64,000 nt of DNA from JBNKFV01 sp050289485 (GTDB lineage Bacteria > Pseudomonadota > Gammaproteobacteria > Pseudomonadales > Cellvibrionaceae): assembly GCA_050289485.1 (NCBI GenBank), contig JBNKFV010000029.1, forward strand, positions 124,001 through 188,000. Direction: 5' to 3'. The position numbers and the translations under genes were made by a program. Below, piece by piece: positions 45,327 to 53,435 of this stretch; within the stretch, counting starts at the first letter, position 1; each line of letters starts with the position of its first letter. The notes below the pieces were generated by a model that was not told the DNA's origin, searched no databases, and worked only from the letters and a program-made list of their open reading frames with translations.

Positions 45327-46455
45327 AAATATGAAACGAGCGGTATTGCGAAGGGGTGTATCCGACTCGCTTTTTAAACAGTTTGGAAAAATAGAACTGG
45401 TCGTCATAACCCACCCGTTGCGATATATCACCAATCTTTTCATCGTTCTTCGACAGCATTTGGCAAGCTTTCGCAATGCGCAATTCATCACGCCAGGCAA
45501 TGGGTGAAATACCCATTTCTGAGCGAAATAGATGCGCCAATCTCGACGCTGACAAGTGGCATTCACGTGCAATATCATCAATGGAAATTTGAAAGCCCAG
45601 GTTGTTGCGAATAAATTGCCGAGCTTTGCCAACGCTTAGTTTGTTGCGGGTAAGCTCGTGTTGTTGCGCATAGGAGCTTATATTGTCCAGCATCTCATCG
45701 AGCAGTTGTTGTTGTTTATACCCAGCTTGTGCCTGCCGGTTATACGCGTTGATCTTCTCCATGGAGGTAAGGATGTGTTGAGACTGCGAGGATGTCAGTT
45801 GGCAAACCAGTAGTCCAGAAACCGAGGAAAGTTTTTCAAAATAAGGTAAATACGCTTCCTCTCCTTGAAAGGCCATCCATTTGTGAACCCATGCGCTGCT
45901 AGTGTTGCTGCGTTGGTAATGAAGCGTTTCGTTAGGGGGAATTAACACCAGTGTGCCGGGCTCGGTTACCACATCATAATTTTTGCCCGAGTATATGCCC
46001 GAGCCCATGGTGGTCAGGTTAAGATCCCAGTGCGTGGTAACGGGAAAGTGCGGTGTGGTAATGTCGTTTGCATGGCCCATTTGTGTGGTGGTCGTGCCGC
46101 CGTAGACCCAGTTACAGGCAAGATAATTAACGTGGCCTTTAATGAGTTGCACTTGATCCTGTTGGAATTGGCGCAGCATTTCGATAGTGGTGCCTTCCCT
46201 TGGCCTGGCAGGTTGAAAAAAGCTTCGCCACTTGTCATGCAGTTGTTGTCTCTGGTTGTCAAAGTTGTTGTTGTTATTGGTGATGTTACTCAAGTGCAGG
46301 AAGCGCTCACGGTCAAGCGACAAGAGTTCCATTCGCTGTTGATTTCGCTCCCAGAATAACTGGCTGTCTTTGGTATCAAAGTTGAGCCAATTAAGGCGCT
46401 GAAAGCTAAAGTTGCGGCAGTCGTTATAGGTTTGAATGATTAGATCTTTATTCAT
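45325..46455 (-). CDS. AraC family transcriptional regulator
   Basis: A 376-residue regulator. The C-terminal AraC/XylS double helix-turn-helix is clear (FQISIDDIARECHLSASRLAHLFRSEMGISPIAWRDELRIAKACQML, IGDISQRVGYDDQFYFSKLFKKRVGYTPSQYR). The middle has a cupin-like effector domain (SGKNYDVVTEPGTLVLIPPNETLHYQR), preceded by about 110 extra residues rich in Gln and Asn. It probably senses the compound handled by the sulfatase/TonB receptor/SnoaL genes. ATG 46455 is chosen; a TTG at 46467 is in frame, and neither has a clear ribosome-binding site. An inverted repeat lies 77-100 bases upstream. Confidence 0.9.
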   Translation of the reverse strand: MNKDLIIQTYNDCRNFSFQRLNWLNFDTKDSQLFWERNQQRMELLSLDRERFLHLSNITNNNNNFDNQRQQLHDKWRSFFQPARPREGTTIEMLRQFQQDQVQLIKGHVNYLACNWVYGGTTTTQMGHANDITTPHFPVTTHWDLNLTTMGSGIYSGKNYDVVTEPGTLVLIPPNETLHYQRSNTSSAWVHKWMAFQGEEAYLPYFEKLSSVSGLLVCQLTSSQSQHILTSMEKINAYNRQAQAGYKQQQLLDEMLDNISSYAQQHELTRNKLSVGKARQFIRNNLGFQISIDDIARECHLSASRLAHLFRSEMGISPIAWRDELRIAKACQMLSKNDEKIGDISQRVGYDDQFYFSKLFKKRVGYTPSQYRSFHI

Positions 46456-46531
46456 AATTGACGACAACGCGGCCTATCTGCTTGTGGATAAGTAACAAAA
46501 GGTTATTTACCGGTTACAATAATGCTGCCGT

Positions 46532-46555
46532 TTGACATCTGTTTTTAGATGTCAA
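46532..46555. promoter_or_regulatory. Perfect 9-bp inverted repeat upstream of araC-type gene
   Basis: Arms TTGACATCT (46532-46540) and AGATGTCAA (46547-46555) are separated by GTTTTT. It lies in the divergent region between the AraC gene and the Gfo/Idh/MocA gene. The size and symmetry fit an operator for a dimeric regulator; one exact arm also occurs upstream of the TonB receptor promoter. The regulator identity is inferred. Confidence 0.55.
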
Positions 46556-46688
46556 CGCTGACAATCTTAGCATAGCGGGTGTGGTTTCCGAAATCTGCGT
46601 GGGCTAATATCGCGTGATTTCATAAGGGACATTGTTGTTTAGGCGTTTAGGCTTTGTAGCGCTTGGATTTTAGGGTAATTGGAGCGAT

Positions 46689-47717
46689 ATGATACGTGTA
46701 GCGGTGGCTGGTTTCGGGATGGCAGCAAAGGTTTTTCATGCGCCATTAATACAGCATAGTGCGGAGTGCGAACTTACCGCTGTTGTCAGCTCGAGGGCTG
46801 CTGAGGTTGAGGCTCTGCTGCCAGGGGTAAAGGTGTTTGGCTCGCTGGATCAGTTGCTGTCAGCCCAGATAGTCGATGCGGTTGTCATCACCTTGCCGAC
46901 TGCTTTGCATTTTGAAGCAGCAAAAGCCTGCGTGCTGGCGGGGGTGCATGTCGTCGTAGAAAAACCGGTGGTAACGAGTGTTGATGAGTTAGAGCAATTG
47001 CAGTTGCTGGCCGCGCAGCAGGGAACTCAGGTAACGGCGTTTCATAATCGTCGTTGGGATGGTGATTTTTTAACAGCAAAGCAGCTTCTTGATCGTGGGG
47101 CGTTGGGCGATGTTTGCTATTTTGAATCGCACTTCGATCGTTTTCGTCCCCAGGTCAGACAGCGTTGGCGCGAGCAGCCGGGTGCAGGTGCTGGTGTATG
47201 GTTTGACCTCGGCTCGCACCTGCTTGATCAGGCGCTGTGTCTATTTGGTGTGCCCCAGGCGATTACGGCGCGGTGTCTGCCGTTACGCCCTGGCGCCGAC
47301 GTGGCCGACTACTTTCATGCGGTGTTGCATTATCCCAGCCGAGAAGTGGTGCTGCACGCGAGCATGCTGTGCGCTGCACCTAATCTGCGATTTCGTATCG
47401 AGGGCACAAAAGGTTCCTACATCAAATGGGGGCTCGACCCTCAGGAGGACCAGTTAAAGGCGGGCCTTACCCCAGCGGATGCGCGTTACGGCATTGATGA
47501 TGGCAGTAGCGGTCGCTTATACCGCGGTGACGGCGACAGTGTGGTGGTGCAGGCTCAAGGCTGTTATCCGCAGTTTTACCAGCAGTTGGCTGCGGCTTTG
47601 GAGTGTGGCGCGCCGCTGCCGGTTACATTGAAGCAGGCTGGCGATGTAGTGCGATTGCTGGCTCTGGGTGAAGAGAGCAGCCGCGTGCAGAAGACCCTGC
47701 CGGTTTCACTATCGTAG
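46689..47717 (+). CDS. Gfo/Idh/MocA family NAD(P)-dependent oxidoreductase
   Basis: A 342-residue sugar or polyol dehydrogenase. The N-terminal Rossmann fold (VAVAGFGMAAKVFHAPLI) is followed by the family signature VVVEKPV and the YdgJ/IolW-like FHNRRWDGDFLTAK, then DLGSHLLDQALCLFG carrying the catalytic-region His. Relatives include scyllo-inositol dehydrogenases and YdgJ-type reductases. GGAG lies 5 bases before the ATG. It sits between the araC-type gene and gap, so it might belong to the sulfatase locus or to carbon metabolism. The substrate cannot be fixed from sequence. Confidence 0.88.
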   Translation: MIRVAVAGFGMAAKVFHAPLIQHSAECELTAVVSSRAAEVEALLPGVKVFGSLDQLLSAQIVDAVVITLPTALHFEAAKACVLAGVHVVVEKPVVTSVDELEQLQLLAAQQGTQVTAFHNRRWDGDFLTAKQLLDRGALGDVCYFESHFDRFRPQVRQRWREQPGAGAGVWFDLGSHLLDQALCLFGVPQAITARCLPLRPGADVADYFHAVLHYPSREVVLHASMLCAAPNLRFRIEGTKGSYIKWGLDPQEDQLKAGLTPADARYGIDDGSSGRLYRGDGDSVVVQAQGCYPQFYQQLAAALECGAPLPVTLKQAGDVVRLLALGEESSRVQKTLPVSLS

Positions 47718-47721
47718 AGGC

Positions 47722-47744
47722 AAAAAAAAGCCCCTTGCGGGGCT
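47722..47744 (-). terminator. Rho-independent terminator of gap
   Basis: On the minus strand a 6-bp stem AGCCCC/GGGGCT with a 4-base loop is followed by eight T residues. It lies between the convergent Gfo/Idh/MocA and gap genes. Confidence 0.9.
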
Positions 47745-47769
47745 ACAGGACACTACTCAATGAACTCGT

Positions 47770-48777
47770 TTATTTGGCGTGTGCCAGCGCGAGACTGTTA
47801 TCTAACATGCGGTTAGAAAAGCCCCATTCGTTGTCATACCAAGAAAGAATTTTGACCAAATTGCCGTACACACGTGTGTGCGATGAGTCAAAATTGCTCG
47901 AGTAAGGGGTGTGATTGAAGTCCACGGATACCAGTGGTGCTTCGGTGTAACTCAAAACTTGTTTCAATGCGCCATGACTGGCTTCGCGCATAATGTCGTT
48001 GACTTCTTGCGCAGTGGTTTCGCGGCTGGCGGTAAAAGTAAAGTCCACCAGGGATACGTTAATAGTAGGTACCCGTACCGCAAAACCGTCGAGCTTGCCG
48101 TTTAGTTCTGGAATCACCAGCCCAATCGCAGCTGCCGCACCGGTCTTGGTGGGAATCATCGACATGGTGGCCGAGCGGGCGCGGTAAATGTCTTTGTGGT
48201 ACACATCACTCAGGTTCTGGTCGTTGGTGTACGCATGAATGGTGGTCATCAGGCCTTTTTCGATACCAATCGCATCGTGCAATGGTTTAACCACTGGCGC
48301 CAGACAGTTAGTGGTGCATGAGGCGTTCGACACAATCTTGTGTTCGGCTTTCAGGGTGTTGTCGTTGATGCCGTACACCACGGTGGCATCCATATTAGTG
48401 CCAGGTGCCGATACCAGTACTTTCTTAGCACCGGCGGCCAAATGAGCCTTGGCTTTGTCGTAATCGGTAAAAAAGCCCGTACATTCGCACACCACATCAA
48501 CGTTCAGGTCGGCCCAAGGCAGGTTGGCCGGGTTGGGTTCTGAACAAACGCGGATTTTCTGGTCATTGATGATCAAATGCTGGTCATCGTGAGTAACCGC
48601 AAAGCCAAAGCGGCCATGCACCGTATCGTACTGAGTTAGATGAGCGTTGATCTCTATGTTGCCCAGATCGTTGATGGCCACAATGCGAATGTGTTCGTGT
48701 AATTCGGGGCGCTCGAAGTAAGCACGCAATACGTTACGGCCGATTCGCCCATAACCGTTGATCGCTATATTTATCAT
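47770..48777 (-). CDS. gap: Glyceraldehyde-3-phosphate dehydrogenase, type I
   Basis: A 335-residue NAD-dependent GAPDH that oxidises glyceraldehyde 3-phosphate to 1,3-bisphosphoglycerate. INGYGRIGRN (NAD fold), AINDLG (NAD-preferring), catalytic Cys154 in SNASCTTNCLAP, HAYTNDQNLSDVYH and WYDNEWGFS are present. It is divergent from hexR, as gap-1 is in pseudomonads, and should take the triose phosphate made by Eda. AGGAAG lies 9 bases before the ATG. Regulation by HexR through sites in the 201-base divergent region is likely. Confidence 0.96.
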   Translation of the reverse strand: MINIAINGYGRIGRNVLRAYFERPELHEHIRIVAINDLGNIEINAHLTQYDTVHGRFGFAVTHDDQHLIINDQKIRVCSEPNPANLPWADLNVDVVCECTGFFTDYDKAKAHLAAGAKKVLVSAPGTNMDATVVYGINDNTLKAEHKIVSNASCTTNCLAPVVKPLHDAIGIEKGLMTTIHAYTNDQNLSDVYHKDIYRARSATMSMIPTKTGAAAAIGLVIPELNGKLDGFAVRVPTINVSLVDFTFTASRETTAQEVNDIMREASHGALKQVLSYTEAPLVSVDFNHTPYSSNFDSSHTRVYGNLVKILSWYDNEWGFSNRMLDNSLALAHAK

Positions 48778-48847
48778 TTGAGTGACTTCCTGCGTGTATA
48801 TTTACAAACATTCTATGCTTTTTTTTATGATTTGCCTATAATTTTTA

Positions 48848-48861
48848 GTAATATTACGTAA
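48848..48861. promoter_or_regulatory. Palindromic A/T-rich site upstream of gap
   Basis: GTAATATTAC (48848-48857) overlaps TTACGTAA (48854-48861). The halves resemble HexR half-sites (GTAAT/ATTAC) but with shorter spacing, so it may be a second, weaker HexR site serving gap. Low confidence. Confidence 0.3.
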
Positions 48862-48906
48862 TATGTTTTAAAAAAGTATCTTTTTCATTACTTTTTCTTC
48901 AAAAAA

Positions 48907-48921
48907 TGTAATTTAACTACA
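48907..48921. promoter_or_regulatory. HexR operator
   Basis: TGTAATTTAACTACA matches the Shewanella-type HexR palindrome TGTAATTAAATTACA (from memory) at 13 of 15 positions. It lies between gap and hexR and overlaps the proposed hexR -35 box, which fits autorepression relieved by KDPG. Confidence 0.7.
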
Positions 48922-48940
48922 TATTAAGCGGTGGTACACT
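48913..48940 (+). promoter_or_regulatory. Candidate hexR promoter
   Basis: TTAACT (48913-48918) and TACACT (48935-48940) are separated by 16 bases, 39 bases upstream of the hexR start. The HexR operator covers the -35 box. Confidence 0.5.
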
Positions 48941-48978
48941 AGCGAAATGTAATTCCGCTATGGTCAGTGATAAGAAAA

Positions 48979-49869
48979 ATGCATACAGAAGCGTCGTTAG
49001 CACCCGACAGTCTGCTTGGTAGTATTGCCTCTGCGTTACCGCAGTTGAGCAAGTCTGAGCGAAAAATAGCCAATGTGATTCTTGAGGATCCCGAAGCGGT
49101 TACCCGCACCAGTATCGCCACGCTGGCACGCCAGGCTGATGTGAGCGAGCCCAGTGTGAACCGTTTTTGTAAGAAGTTTCATGCCGCCGGTTTCCCCGAC
49201 TTTAAGTTAAAGCTGGTGGAGTCTCTGGTAAAAGGCTTGCGCTACGCGAACCAGAACGTCAAGCCGGGTGATGATGTCTCGGCCTATTCCGGCAAAATTT
49301 TTGATAGCACCATCAATACCCTGGCAATGGTGCGCGACAGTCTTAGCGACACATTGATCAATGATGTGGTTAGTCAACTGATACAAGCCAAGCGGATTTT
49401 CTTTTTTGGTTTGGGTGCTTCCAGTGCAGTAGCCAAAGACGCCGAATACAAGTTTTTTCGTTTTAACCTGCCGGTGTCGTTTCATGAAGACGTATTAATG
49501 CAGCGCATGTTGGCGTCTTCCGGTTCGCGAGGTGATGTGTTTTTTGTGATCTCGTACACCGGTAGAACCAAAGAGGTTGTTGATACGGCCAAGTTGGCTG
49601 GTGAGTCTGGTGCTACTGTGATTGGTTTGACCGCGCCCCGGTCGCCGCTAGCCAAAGTGTGTGACCTGGTGATAGAAGTCTCGGTAGTAGAAAACACCGA
49701 TGAGTATATGCCCATGATCTCGCGCATTGTTCACCTCACGGTGCTTGATGTGTTGGCCACTGGTGTGACATTAAAACGTGGCCCGGCTTTTCAGTCGCAC
49801 CTGAAAAAAATCAAAGACAGTTTGCGGCCCACCCGTTATCCCAGTGAAGATGCGCTGGAGCAGTCTTAA
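48979..49869 (+). CDS. hexR: Carbon-metabolism regulator HexR (RpiR family)
   Basis: A 296-residue RpiR-type repressor: N-terminal helix-turn-helix (LSKSERKIANVILEDP, TSIATLARQADVSEPSVNRFCKKFHAAGFPDFKLKL) and a SIS sugar-phosphate domain (IFFFGLGASSAVAKDAEYKFFRFN, FFVISYTGRTKEVVDTA). Known HexR proteins repress edd, zwf and gap and release DNA when they bind KDPG. It heads the Entner-Doudoroff operon and has a matching operator upstream. The start is ATG 48979; GTG 48967 is in frame, and both have weak ribosome-binding sites. Confidence 0.95.
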   Translation: MHTEASLAPDSLLGSIASALPQLSKSERKIANVILEDPEAVTRTSIATLARQADVSEPSVNRFCKKFHAAGFPDFKLKLVESLVKGLRYANQNVKPGDDVSAYSGKIFDSTINTLAMVRDSLSDTLINDVVSQLIQAKRIFFFGLGASSAVAKDAEYKFFRFNLPVSFHEDVLMQRMLASSGSRGDVFFVISYTGRTKEVVDTAKLAGESGATVIGLTAPRSPLAKVCDLVIEVSVVENTDEYMPMISRIVHLTVLDVLATGVTLKRGPAFQSHLKKIKDSLRPTRYPSEDALEQS

Positions 49870-49952
49870 CCGTTGGGTTGGTAATATCAATTCGCCTGCG
49901 TGTAGTGTGACGCAGTAACATTCAAACGAGAACCGTGAGTGGTTGAGTTAGC

Positions 49953-51788
49953 ATGAGTAAACTAAATCCCGTCGTAGCGCGCGTTACCGAAACTATTGCT
50001 AAACGCAGTCGTCCGTGGCGCGAAGACTATTTAAACCTGATTCAAGAAAGTCATCAGAATGAACCCGAACGTAAACGCCTGAGTTGTGGCAATTTGGCGC
50101 ACGGTTTTGCGGCTTGTGCCGATACCGATAAAGATCGTATCCGGCTGATGAATGCTTCCAATATTGGCATTGTGACAGCCTATAACGACATGTTGTCTGC
50201 CCACCATCCCTATGCAACCTACCCGGACCAGATTAAAAATGCTGTGCGCGACCTTGGTTGTACTGCACAGGTAGCCGGTGGCGTGCCTGCTATGTGCGAT
50301 GGCGTTACTCAGGGGCGCTCGGGTATGGAGCTGAGCTTGTTTAGTCGCGATGCTATTGCCCAGGCAACAGCTATTTCATTGTCTCACCAAATGTTCGACG
50401 GTGTGTTGTGTTTGGGTATTTGCGACAAAATTGTGCCGGGCTTGTTGATGGGAGCACTGCGCTTTGGTCATTTGCCAACACTGTTTGTACCTGCAGGCCC
50501 TATGGAAACCGGCATGTCGAACAAAGAAAAACACCGTATTCGCCAATTGTTTGCCGAAGGTAAAGTAGGACGCGATGAATTGCTGGCGGCAGAAGCGCAG
50601 TCTTACCACAGTGAAGGCACTTGTACATTTTACGGTACGGCAAACAGCAACCAGTTGGTGATGGAGGCCATGGGTTTGCAGTTGCCTGGCGCATCGTTTG
50701 TAAACCCCGGTAACCCATTGCGCGATGCACTTACCAAAGAAGCGGCCTATCAAATTACTCGTTTAACCGCACAAAGCGGTAATTACCGCTCGTTGGGTGA
50801 GGTGGTGGATGAACGTGCAATCGTTAATGGCATGGTAGGCTTGTTGGCATCGGGTGGTTCTACCAACCACACTATTCACCTCATCGCTATCGCCCGTGCT
50901 GCGGGTTTGATTATTAACTGGAACGACTTTGCCGAATTATCGGCGGTAGTACCATTGCTGGCCCGCGTGTACCCCAATGGCCAGGCCGATATTAATCATT
51001 TTCATGCGGCGGGTGGTACGCCTTATTTATTTGCTCAATTGATGTCTGACGGTGTAATGCACAATGATGCCAAAGCCATGTGGGGTAATACCATGGCAGA
51101 CTTCACTACAGAGCCGAAATTGATCGACGGCAAACTGCAATGGCAAGGTTGTGTAGAAGAAAGCCTTGACCCTGCCGTATTAGCCAGTGCCGCAACACCT
51201 TTCGATAAAGAGGGTGGCGTGCGTTTGCTCAAAGGCAATCTGGGGCGCGGTGTGATTAAAGTGTCTGCCGTTGCACCAGAGCATCGTGTGGTAAAAGCGC
51301 CTGCGGTGGTGTTGTCTAGTCAACATGATTTGCAGGCCAAGTTTGATGCTGGCGAACTGAATCGCGATTGTATCGTGGTGATTCGCCATCAGGGGCCAAA
51401 GGCCAACGGCATGCCTGAACTGCATAAACTGACACCGTTGTTGGGTGTGTTGCAGGATCGCGGTTACAAAGTAGCGTTAGTGACTGATGGCCGCATGTCG
51501 GGCGCATCGGGCAAGGTGCCAGCTGCCATTCATTTGTCGCCAGAGGCTGCTGCCGGTGGTTTGATTGGCAAAGTACAAGACGGCGACATGGTTTCGCTCG
51601 ACGCCAATGCGGGTACCCTTGAATGTTTAGTTGATGAAGCCACTTTCACCGCGCGTGAAGCCGGTCAGCAAACTGAAGAAGCTGATCGCGGCGTGGGGCG
51701 TGAATTGTTTGGTAGTTTTCGTCGCGTTGTTACCTCTGCCGAAGAAGGTGCTACGGTATTGTTTGAGCCGCTGGAGGCGCAGGCATGA
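49953..51788 (+). CDS. edd: Phosphogluconate dehydratase
   Basis: Edd dehydrates 6-phosphogluconate to 2-keto-3-deoxy-6-phosphogluconate. The 611-residue member of the IlvD/Edd family has the expected Fe-S cysteines in PAMCDGVTQG and LGICDKIVPG, with a third candidate in SEGTCTFYGTANSNQ, plus GSTNHTIHL and VTDGRMSGASGKVPAAIH. It begins 83 bases after hexR; the gap contains only a short CTGCGT/ACGCAG inverted repeat. It overlaps glk by ATGA. The ribosome-binding site is weak (GAGTTAGC). Confidence 0.96.
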   Translation: MSKLNPVVARVTETIAKRSRPWREDYLNLIQESHQNEPERKRLSCGNLAHGFAACADTDKDRIRLMNASNIGIVTAYNDMLSAHHPYATYPDQIKNAVRDLGCTAQVAGGVPAMCDGVTQGRSGMELSLFSRDAIAQATAISLSHQMFDGVLCLGICDKIVPGLLMGALRFGHLPTLFVPAGPMETGMSNKEKHRIRQLFAEGKVGRDELLAAEAQSYHSEGTCTFYGTANSNQLVMEAMGLQLPGASFVNPGNPLRDALTKEAAYQITRLTAQSGNYRSLGEVVDERAIVNGMVGLLASGGSTNHTIHLIAIARAAGLIINWNDFAELSAVVPLLARVYPNGQADINHFHAAGGTPYLFAQLMSDGVMHNDAKAMWGNTMADFTTEPKLIDGKLQWQGCVEESLDPAVLASAATPFDKEGGVRLLKGNLGRGVIKVSAVAPEHRVVKAPAVVLSSQHDLQAKFDAGELNRDCIVVIRHQGPKANGMPELHKLTPLLGVLQDRGYKVALVTDGRMSGASGKVPAAIHLSPEAAAGGLIGKVQDGDMVSLDANAGTLECLVDEATFTAREAGQQTEEADRGVGRELFGSFRRVVTSAEEGATVLFEPLEAQA

Positions 51789-52762
51789 CCGAAAAAATAT
51801 GGAATTTAGTGGCAGATATTGGTGGCACCAATGCGCGCTTCGGCCTGGAAGACTATGCCAGTAGTAAATTACATACCGTTAAGCGTTATTCGGTAGCTGA
51901 GTATTCGCAATTTAGTGATGCGCTTGCAAAATTTCTGCAGGATGTTGCTGATATGGGTGGCTGGGCCAGTCTGCCGCGTGCGGCCTGTTTGGCGGTGGCG
52001 TGTCCGGCTGATGAAGACGTTATTCAGTTTACCAACAGTGCCTGGAGCTTTGATCGTAAAGATATTGCCTCACAGCTCGACGCGCCCGTTACGTTAATTA
52101 ATGACTTTGCTGCCGTGGGCTACGCGGTAACCAGTTTAAAACCCCAAGACTGGCACCAAGTGGGCGACGGCACGGCAATACATGGTAAGCCTATTGCGAT
52201 ACTTGGGCCTGGTACTGGCCTGGGTGTTTGCACTTTAGTACCGGTGGGTGCCGGTTACCACGTTATCGAGGGGGAAGGTGGGCATGTAGATTTTGCCCCC
52301 GTCGATGAGCAAGAAGCCGCCGTGCTACAAATTTTAAGCCGCCGTTTTGGGCGTGTATCGGTTGAACGCTTACTGTCCGGCGCGGGTATTTTGAATATTT
52401 ATCAAGCGTTGGCGCAACTGGCAGGCAAAGAACCCTTACATGATACCCCGGCGGCGATTACCGAGAGTGCACTGGAAGGCGTAGAAACGCTGGCGGTAAA
52501 AACGCTGAATATGTTTTGTCAGGTATTGGGCGCTACCGCCGGTAATCTGGCGCTAACCGTAGGGGCCAAAGGCGGTGTTTACATTGCCGGTGGTATCGTG
52601 CCGCGTTTTGTTGAGTTTCTTGAGCAGAGTGATTTTCGTCACCGGTTTGAGTCGAAAGGACGTTTTCGTCAGTATCTCGCCGATGTGCCAGTACGTGTAG
52701 TTATGAAAGACGATCTGGGCTTGTCAGGCGCTATCAAAAAATTAAGTTTGTTGGAGTTGTAA
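51785..52762 (+). CDS. glk: Glucokinase
   Basis: A 325-residue bacterial glucokinase (ROK-unrelated Glk family). The phosphate-binding DIGGTNARFGL, AVACPADEDVIQFTNSAWSF, LINDFAAVGYAV with the catalytic Asp, GPGTGLGVCTLVP, EGEGGHVDFAP and the family SGAGILNIY are present. It phosphorylates cytoplasmic glucose to glucose 6-phosphate, feeding Zwf. The start overlaps the edd stop (ATGA), and the stop is directly followed by the eda start. Confidence 0.95.
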   Translation: MTEKIWNLVADIGGTNARFGLEDYASSKLHTVKRYSVAEYSQFSDALAKFLQDVADMGGWASLPRAACLAVACPADEDVIQFTNSAWSFDRKDIASQLDAPVTLINDFAAVGYAVTSLKPQDWHQVGDGTAIHGKPIAILGPGTGLGVCTLVPVGAGYHVIEGEGGHVDFAPVDEQEAAVLQILSRRFGRVSVERLLSGAGILNIYQALAQLAGKEPLHDTPAAITESALEGVETLAVKTLNMFCQVLGATAGNLALTVGAKGGVYIAGGIVPRFVEFLEQSDFRHRFESKGRFRQYLADVPVRVVMKDDLGLSGAIKKLSLLEL

Positions 52763-53419
52763 ATGAGCTATCCATTGGCAGGGCGAGCCCAAGAGGTTCT
52801 CAAGCAGGCGCCGGTAGTGCCGGTAATTACCATTAACGATCTGGCAGAAGCGGTACCCCTGGCCAAGGCGCTCGTGGCGGGTGGTATTCCCGTGTTGGAG
52901 GTCACCTTGCGAACAGAGCATGGTTTGGCAGCCATCGAGAAAATCAAGGCCGAAGTGCCGGGTGCTATCGTGGGTGCTGGTACCGTGCTGGATATTGATG
53001 ATTTGAATCGTGTGGTTGCGGCAGGTGCAGAATTTATTATTACACCCGGGTTAACCGATGCGTTGTTGGATGCTGGTGTTCAGTGTGGTGTGCCATTTAT
53101 ACCCGGTGTAGCGACCGTGAGTGATTTGATGCGTTGTCGAAATAAAGGGCTGCGAACGGTGAAGTTTTTTCCGGCTGAAGCGGCTGGCGGCGCTAAAACC
53201 CTCAAAGCGTTTGGTGGCCCGTTTGGGGATATGACATTTTGCCCAACCGGTGGTGTTAGTTTGAGCAACCTCGAATCTTATCTCGCCGTACCCTCTGTGC
53301 TCAGTGTGGGGGGCTCTTGGATCGTGCCAGAAAAAGACATCAGTGCAGGTAATTGGGAAGCGATTACCCAGTTGGCAAAAGATGCATGCGATATGGTGCA
53401 GCGTATCAGAGCAGCTTAA
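52763..53419 (+). CDS. eda: KDPG aldolase (bifunctional 4-hydroxy-2-oxoglutarate aldolase)
   Basis: Eda cleaves KDPG to pyruvate and glyceraldehyde 3-phosphate. The 218-residue class I aldolase has E46 in LEVTLRTE and the Schiff-base lysine K134 in TVKFFPAEAAGG, plus GAGTVLD and the phosphate-binding PTGGVSLSN and SVGGSWIV. The ATG immediately follows the glk TAA. All flanking genes are in the same pathway. Confidence 0.96.
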   Translation: MSYPLAGRAQEVLKQAPVVPVITINDLAEAVPLAKALVAGGIPVLEVTLRTEHGLAAIEKIKAEVPGAIVGAGTVLDIDDLNRVVAAGAEFIITPGLTDALLDAGVQCGVPFIPGVATVSDLMRCRNKGLRTVKFFPAEAAGGAKTLKAFGGPFGDMTFCPTGGVSLSNLESYLAVPSVLSVGGSWIVPEKDISAGNWEAITQLAKDACDMVQRIRAA

Positions 53420-53435
53420 TAAAGGTTAGAACATT

